A program made the translations under genes and the position numbers. DNA of 41,155 nt, from positions 1,786 through 42,940 of the forward strand of contig CALZIJ010000011.1 in the NCBI GenBank assembly GCA_945787655.1, written 5' to 3'. The notes under the pieces were generated by a model. The model was not told the origin of the DNA. It worked only from the letters and a program-made list of their open reading frames with translations, and made no database searches. This DNA comes from Nitrospiria bacterium. GTDB taxonomy: Bacteria > Nitrospirota > Nitrospiria > SBBL01 > JAADHI01. The number at the start of each line of letters is the position of its first letter. The first letter of the stretch is position 1. Positions 37,600-41,155 of this stretch are shown piece after piece.

Positions 37600-38031
37600 A
37601 TGATGAACTTATTCAAGTTAGGTCTTATTGCGGGGATTTTATTTGTGTCCAATACGTTGATTACCAACGTATTGGCTAAAACGCCGTCACCGAAAGGGGC
37701 CGAAGTGTATATTATTTCGCCTCAGGATGGAGACACGGTAGGAAAAACAGTGACCGTCCGGTTTGGTCTGAAGGGCATGGGGGTTGCGCCTGCAGGCACA
37801 GATAAAGCCAACACGGGTCACCATCATTTAATGATTGATGGGAAGATGCTGCCGCCAATGGATCAACCCATGAACAAAGAAGTGGTGAAACACTTTGGCG
37901 GAGGTCAAACGGAAGCGGAAATTTCCCTTTCACCGGGCAAACATACTTTGCAGTTGATTTTAGGCGACAAAGCACATGTGCCACATGACCCGCCTGTCGT
38001 TTCAAAGCAGATTACGATTACCGTGAAATAA
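37600..38031 (+). CDS. DUF4399 exported protein
   Basis: The 143-residue protein has a signal peptide (residues 4-26, cleavage near VLA-KTP) and a DUF4399 domain: VYIISPQDGDTVGKTVTVRFGL, then GMGVAPAGTDK, TGHHHLMIDG and SPGKHTLQLILGDKAHVPHDPPV, ending ITITVK. The HHH and the later His residues suggest metal binding, but the function of the family is unknown. It sits within a cytosolic carbon-fixation operon, 47 bases after the flavoprotein gene and 12 before sucC, with a GGGAGGGA ribosome site. Confidence 0.87.
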   Translation: MMNLFKLGLIAGILFVSNTLITNVLAKTPSPKGAEVYIISPQDGDTVGKTVTVRFGLKGMGVAPAGTDKANTGHHHLMIDGKMLPPMDQPMNKEVVKHFGGGQTEAEISLSPGKHTLQLILGDKAHVPHDPPVVSKQITITVK

Positions 38032-38043
38032 GGAAAAAACCCA

Positions 38044-39204
38044 ATGAATATACATGAGTACCAGGCGAAGGCGCTCTTCGCTTCCTATCAGGTTCCCGTA
38101 CCCAAGGGCGGTGTTGCATTTTCCGCAGAAGAAGCAGTAAGTGTGGCCAAAACCCTGGAAACTCCAGTTTGTGTGGTGAAGGCCCAGATTCATGCGGGGG
38201 GCCGCGGAAAAGCCGGGGGAGTCAAATTGGCCAAGACGCGCGATGAGGTGGCGCCGCTTGCGAATGAAATTCTCGGAAAGATACTGGTCACACCTCAAAC
38301 CGGCCCCGAAGGCAAAGAAGTCAAAAAACTCCTTATTGAAGAAGGTGCGGACATTCGAAATGAACTTTACCTCAGTCTCGTAGCAGATCGGGCCAGCGGT
38401 TCTGTGGTGATCATTGCGAGTACCGAAGGCGGCATGGAGATTGAGGAAGTGGCGGAAGCGACGCCAGAAAAAATTATTCGGTGTTTGGTGGACCCCCTCT
38501 TTGGTTTTCAAGCGTATCAGGGGCGTTCTGTTGCTTTTCAAATGGGTTTGCCCAAGGAAGTGATTGGCCAGTTTGTAAAAATGCTCGACAATCTTTACCG
38601 TCTATTTATTGAAAAAAATGCCATGCAGATCGAGATTAATCCGTTGATTATTACCGGAGAGAACCGCTTGATTGCGCTGGATGCAAAAGTGGGATTTGAT
38701 GACAGCGCCCTCTTTAAACATCCAGACATTAATGAATTGCGTGACCTGGATGAGGAAGACCCTTTAGAGACACGGGCGGGACAGCATGGTCTGAATTATG
38801 TGAAACTCGACGGTAAAATCGGTTGTATGGTCAACGGCGCGGGCCTTGCGATGTCGACCATGGATGTGATCAAGCTTGCCGGTTCGGAACCGGCTAATTT
38901 TCTGGACGTTGGCGGCGGCGCCTCGAAAGAAACGGTGAAGCAAGCTTTTCAGATTTTACTTGATGACCCGAATGTTAAAGGCGTCTTTGTCAACATTTTT
39001 GGTGGTATCGTCCGCTGTGAGCGAATTGCAGGGGGGATTATTGAGGCGGCCAAAGAAGTATCCCTGAATGTCCCGATGGTTGTCCGTTTGGAAGGCACCA
39101 ACGCAAAAGAAGCGAAAGACATGTTGGCCGCTTCTGATATCGAATTGATCGTGGCGGATACGCTTTGGGACGGTGCCCAGAAAATTGTCGCGGCAGTCGG
39201 TTAA
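38044..39204 (+). CDS. sucC: Succinyl-CoA synthetase beta subunit
   Basis: The 386-residue ATP-grasp protein starts with [20 protein letters not shown]. It includes [20 protein letters not shown], the metal-binding IEINPLIIT region, [28 protein letters not shown] and [15 protein letters not shown]. The enzyme makes succinyl-CoA from succinate, CoA and ATP in the reverse direction. It has the usual length, pairs with sucD 31 bases downstream, and shares ancestry with AclB in the same operon. Confidence 0.97.
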   Translation: MNIHEYQAKALFASYQVPVPKGGVAFSAEEAVSVAKTLETPVCVVKAQIHAGGRGKAGGVKLAKTRDEVAPLANEILGKILVTPQTGPEGKEVKKLLIEEGADIRNELYLSLVADRASGSVVIIASTEGGMEIEEVAEATPEKIIRCLVDPLFGFQAYQGRSVAFQMGLPKEVIGQFVKMLDNLYRLFIEKNAMQIEINPLIITGENRLIALDAKVGFDDSALFKHPDINELRDLDEEDPLETRAGQHGLNYVKLDGKIGCMVNGAGLAMSTMDVIKLAGSEPANFLDVGGGASKETVKQAFQILLDDPNVKGVFVNIFGGIVRCERIAGGIIEAAKEVSLNVPMVVRLEGTNAKEAKDMLAASDIELIVADTLWDGAQKIVAAVG

Positions 39205-39235
39205 TCAAGCAATGCGTAAAAAGTAAGGAGTTTTC

Positions 39236-40105
39236 ATGTCTATCTTGGTCAATAAAAATACACGGGTACTGGTCCAGGGAATTACAGGAAAAGAAGGTTC
39301 GTTTCATGCCTCGGCGTGCAAGGTCTATGGCACGCAGGTGGTTGCGGGTGTGACCCCTGGAAAGGGTGGAACAGATTTTGAGGGCATTCCGGTGTTTAAT
39401 ACGGTTGAAGCCGCCGTACAGGAAACCGGGGCGGATGTCGCCTTGATTTTTGTCCCGCCGCCGTTTGCCGCGGATGCCATCCTTGAATCAGCCGCCGCAG
39501 GCGTGCCTCTGATCATCTGTATTACCGAAGGTATTCCCGTTATGGATATGATGCGCGTCAAGCGCTTCATCACTGGAAAACCCGTACGGCTGATTGGCCC
39601 GAATTGCCCGGGCATCATCACACCGGATGAATGTAAAATTGGTATTATGCCGGGCTTTATTCATAAAAAAGGCAAGGTGGGTGTTGTCTCCCGAAGCGGG
39701 ACGCTCACTTACGAAGCCGTGTTGCAGTTGACGGAGTTGGGACTGGGACAATCGACCTGTATCGGCATTGGCGGCGACCCCGTAAACGGCACCAACTTTA
39801 TCGATGTGCTGGAAATGTTTGAAAAAGATGGTGAAACCGAAGCCATTGTCATGATCGGTGAAATCGGCGGTGACGCAGAAGAAGCTGCGGCGGAATACAT
39901 CAGTAAAAATGTGAGCAAGCCGGTTGTGGCTTTTATCGCGGGTATGACCGCGCCGCCCGGAAGAAGAATGGGCCATGCCGGCGCCATTATTTCAGGCGGA
40001 AAAGGGACGGCGGCGGATAAAATGTCCGCGCTCGAATCCGCGGGCGTGACCGTTGTGAAAAACCCGGCGTTGATTGGAGAAGCGATCGCAAATCGCCTCA
40101 AATAA
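39236..40105 (+). CDS. sucD: Succinyl-CoA synthetase alpha subunit
   Basis: The 289-residue CoA-binding subunit has [55 protein letters not shown] and the phosphorylated His247 in [16 protein letters not shown]. It makes succinyl-CoA with SucC. TAAGGAG precedes its ATG. It is probably the last metabolic gene of the operon; endonuclease V follows 17 bases on and may be co-transcribed, as no terminator is visible between them. Confidence 0.97.
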   Translation: MSILVNKNTRVLVQGITGKEGSFHASACKVYGTQVVAGVTPGKGGTDFEGIPVFNTVEAAVQETGADVALIFVPPPFAADAILESAAAGVPLIICITEGIPVMDMMRVKRFITGKPVRLIGPNCPGIITPDECKIGIMPGFIHKKGKVGVVSRSGTLTYEAVLQLTELGLGQSTCIGIGGDPVNGTNFIDVLEMFEKDGETEAIVMIGEIGGDAEEAAAEYISKNVSKPVVAFIAGMTAPPGRRMGHAGAIISGGKGTAADKMSALESAGVTVVKNPALIGEAIANRLK

Positions 40106-40122
40106 GGATTTTTTATACGGCG

Positions 40123-40839
40123 ATGGATGATCGGATCCACCACGACTGGGATGTTTCTGCCGCCGAAGCTGTCCAAATCCAACAGGGTCTCCGTGCCAAA
40201 TTGATTCTCGATCAGGCCCCTGAAACGGTCGAAACCTTGGCTGGCGTGGATGTCTCCTTTAGCCGGGGTTCTAAAATACTATACGCCGCTGTGGTGTTGC
40301 TGGATCTGACACGGCCGGTATTGACCCAAAACAGAAAACAAATCCAAACCTTTCCTGTATTGGAAACCGCAGTGGCTTCACTTGAAGTCAATTTTCCTTA
40401 TATTCCGGGTCTGCTCTCATTTCGTGAAATTCCTGTTATTCTAAAGGCATGGAAAAAACTCCAGCGCCAGCCTGATTGTCTGATCTGCGACGGGCAAGGT
40501 TTGGCCCACTCGCGTAGAATGGGGCTGGCGGCGCATTTGGGTTTAGTCCTGGATTTGCCAGCGATCGGCTGCGGCAAGTCACGTTTAATTGGCACATATT
40601 TGCCGCCAGGAGAAAACCGGGGGGATTTTTCCGATTTGTTTGATCAGGGAGAGGTACTAGGTATGGTGTTGAGAACACGCAAGGGGGTGAAACCGGTTTT
40701 TGTTTCGCAGGGGCACCGTATGACCCTGCCGCGCGCTGTGGAAATTGTCCTGTCGGCTTTGGGACGCTATCGGCTGCCGGAGTCCACACGCATTGCCCAT
40801 CATCAGGTGAATGCGGCCCGGCGGGAAGGAGTAAAGTGA
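40123..40839 (+). CDS. nfi: Endonuclease V
   Basis: This 238-residue DNA-repair nuclease cuts next to deaminated adenine (inosine). The active-site acids are Asp43 in AGVDVSF, Glu102 in [10 protein letters not shown], and Asp123 in [14 protein letters not shown]. The family lysine region and the conserved YIPG wedge (residues 93-96) are present. The length is near the E. coli protein. Its last codon overlaps the GTG start of uppP. Its link to the upstream metabolic operon is positional only. Confidence 0.93.
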   Translation: MDDRIHHDWDVSAAEAVQIQQGLRAKLILDQAPETVETLAGVDVSFSRGSKILYAAVVLLDLTRPVLTQNRKQIQTFPVLETAVASLEVNFPYIPGLLSFREIPVILKAWKKLQRQPDCLICDGQGLAHSRRMGLAAHLGLVLDLPAIGCGKSRLIGTYLPPGENRGDFSDLFDQGEVLGMVLRTRKGVKPVFVSQGHRMTLPRAVEIVLSALGRYRLPESTRIAHHQVNAARREGVK

Positions 40840-41155
40840 CGGAATGGCTGCAGGCCGTCTTGTTGGGACTGGTTGAAGGATTGACGGAATTTATCCCGGT
40901 CTCCTCTACAGGGCATTTGATTGTCATTGGGGATTTGTTGCAATTTGAAGGGCCAAAGGCGGCGACCTTCGATGTGTTTATTCAGCTGGGCGCGATTCTT
41001 GCTGTTGTTTTTATCTATAAAGACAAATTTCTAGGCCTGCTTTCCTTTGAAAAAAAAGCCGGTTTTTCAGGAACCAACGGCATCCTCTTGCTTGCATTGA
41101 CCACGGCGCCCGCGCTGGTGATCGGTTTTTTAATCCATTCCTACATTAAAACCCA
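40836..41155 (+). CDS. uppP: Undecaprenyl-diphosphatase UppP, N-terminal part
   Basis: The gene starts with GTG at 40836, overlapping the nfi stop codon, after a GGAAGGAG ribosome site, and runs off the window edge. The visible ~106 residues include the family motif [20 protein letters not shown] (catalytic Glu and the SSTGH loop) and [20 protein letters not shown]. The enzyme recycles the lipid carrier for peptidoglycan synthesis in the inner membrane. The C-terminal arginine motif lies outside. Confidence 0.95.
   Translation, partial: MTEWLQAVLLGLVEGLTEFIPVSSTGHLIVIGDLLQFEGPKAATFDVFIQLGAILAVVFIYKDKFLGLLSFEKKAGFSGTNGILLLALTTAPALVIGFLIHSYIKT

Overview
The window comes from a Gram-negative bacterium of middling base composition that fixes carbon by the reductive TCA cycle. 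It carries a BamA/TamA-type outer-membrane insertase with a TamB-type partner, several outer-membrane beta-barrels, and a two-subunit ATP-citrate lyase (aclBA). This lyase is the marker of the reverse TCA cycle in Chlorobiota, some Aquificota, Nitrospirota, Nitrospinota and Campylobacterota. A Nitrospirota- or Nitrospinota-like chemolithoautotroph fits best, but that is inference. No rRNA, tRNA, CRISPR array or insertion sequence was recognised.

Layout. 1-1888 (+): end of a LuxC-type acyl-CoA reductase overlapping a class III aminotransferase. 2004-9379 (+): DUF1844 protein, TamB-like protein and BamA/TamA-like protein, an envelope-biogenesis operon. 9417-10031 (-): small outer-membrane barrel. 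10154-14851 (-): a metal-uptake operon read as His-rich porin, periplasmic metal-binding protein, NikR, ABC ATPase with His-rich tail, and permease with His-rich tail. A candidate NikR operator lies upstream of the porin. 15039-21219 (-): a metal/redox operon read as small envelope protein, cytochrome-porin fusion (Cyc2-like layout), diheme cytochrome c, MerR-type regulator, a monoheme cytochrome c with a damaged C-terminus, and a CPC-type copper P-ATPase. 21398-21635 (+): remnant of a VOC/glyoxalase gene. 21701-25583: MBL-rhodanese sulfur protein, tsaD, yajQ and a rhomboid protease. 25689-28816 (-): monomeric NADP isocitrate dehydrogenase and an orphan soluble histidine kinase. 29171-40105 (+): reverse-TCA operon aclB-aclA-aconitase-two paralogous Fe-S proteins-FrdA-like flavoprotein-DUF4399 protein-sucC-sucD. 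40123-41155 (+): endonuclease V and the start of uppP.

How the genes work together. ATP-citrate lyase cleaves citrate to acetyl-CoA and oxaloacetate. Aconitase and isocitrate dehydrogenase supply citrate from 2-oxoglutarate. The FrdA-like flavoprotein with its two Fe-S partners probably reduces fumarate, and SucCD makes succinyl-CoA. The 2-oxoglutarate and pyruvate ferredoxin oxidoreductases, malate dehydrogenase and fumarase are not in the window. The two metal operons may feed and protect a metal-dependent electron-transfer chain. The cytochrome-porin plus periplasmic cytochromes could be an outer-membrane electron conduit, which is the most interesting hypothesis here.

Points for a closer look: the NikR-containing Tro/Znu-type operon with His-rich ends; the Cyc2-like cytochrome-porin under a MerR regulator; a cytochrome whose lost His-rich tail is still readable out of frame; an apparent one-base frameshift in the BamA signal peptide; an apparent AUU start codon in the second Fe-S gene; and a FrdA-like protein lacking the flavin-linking histidine.
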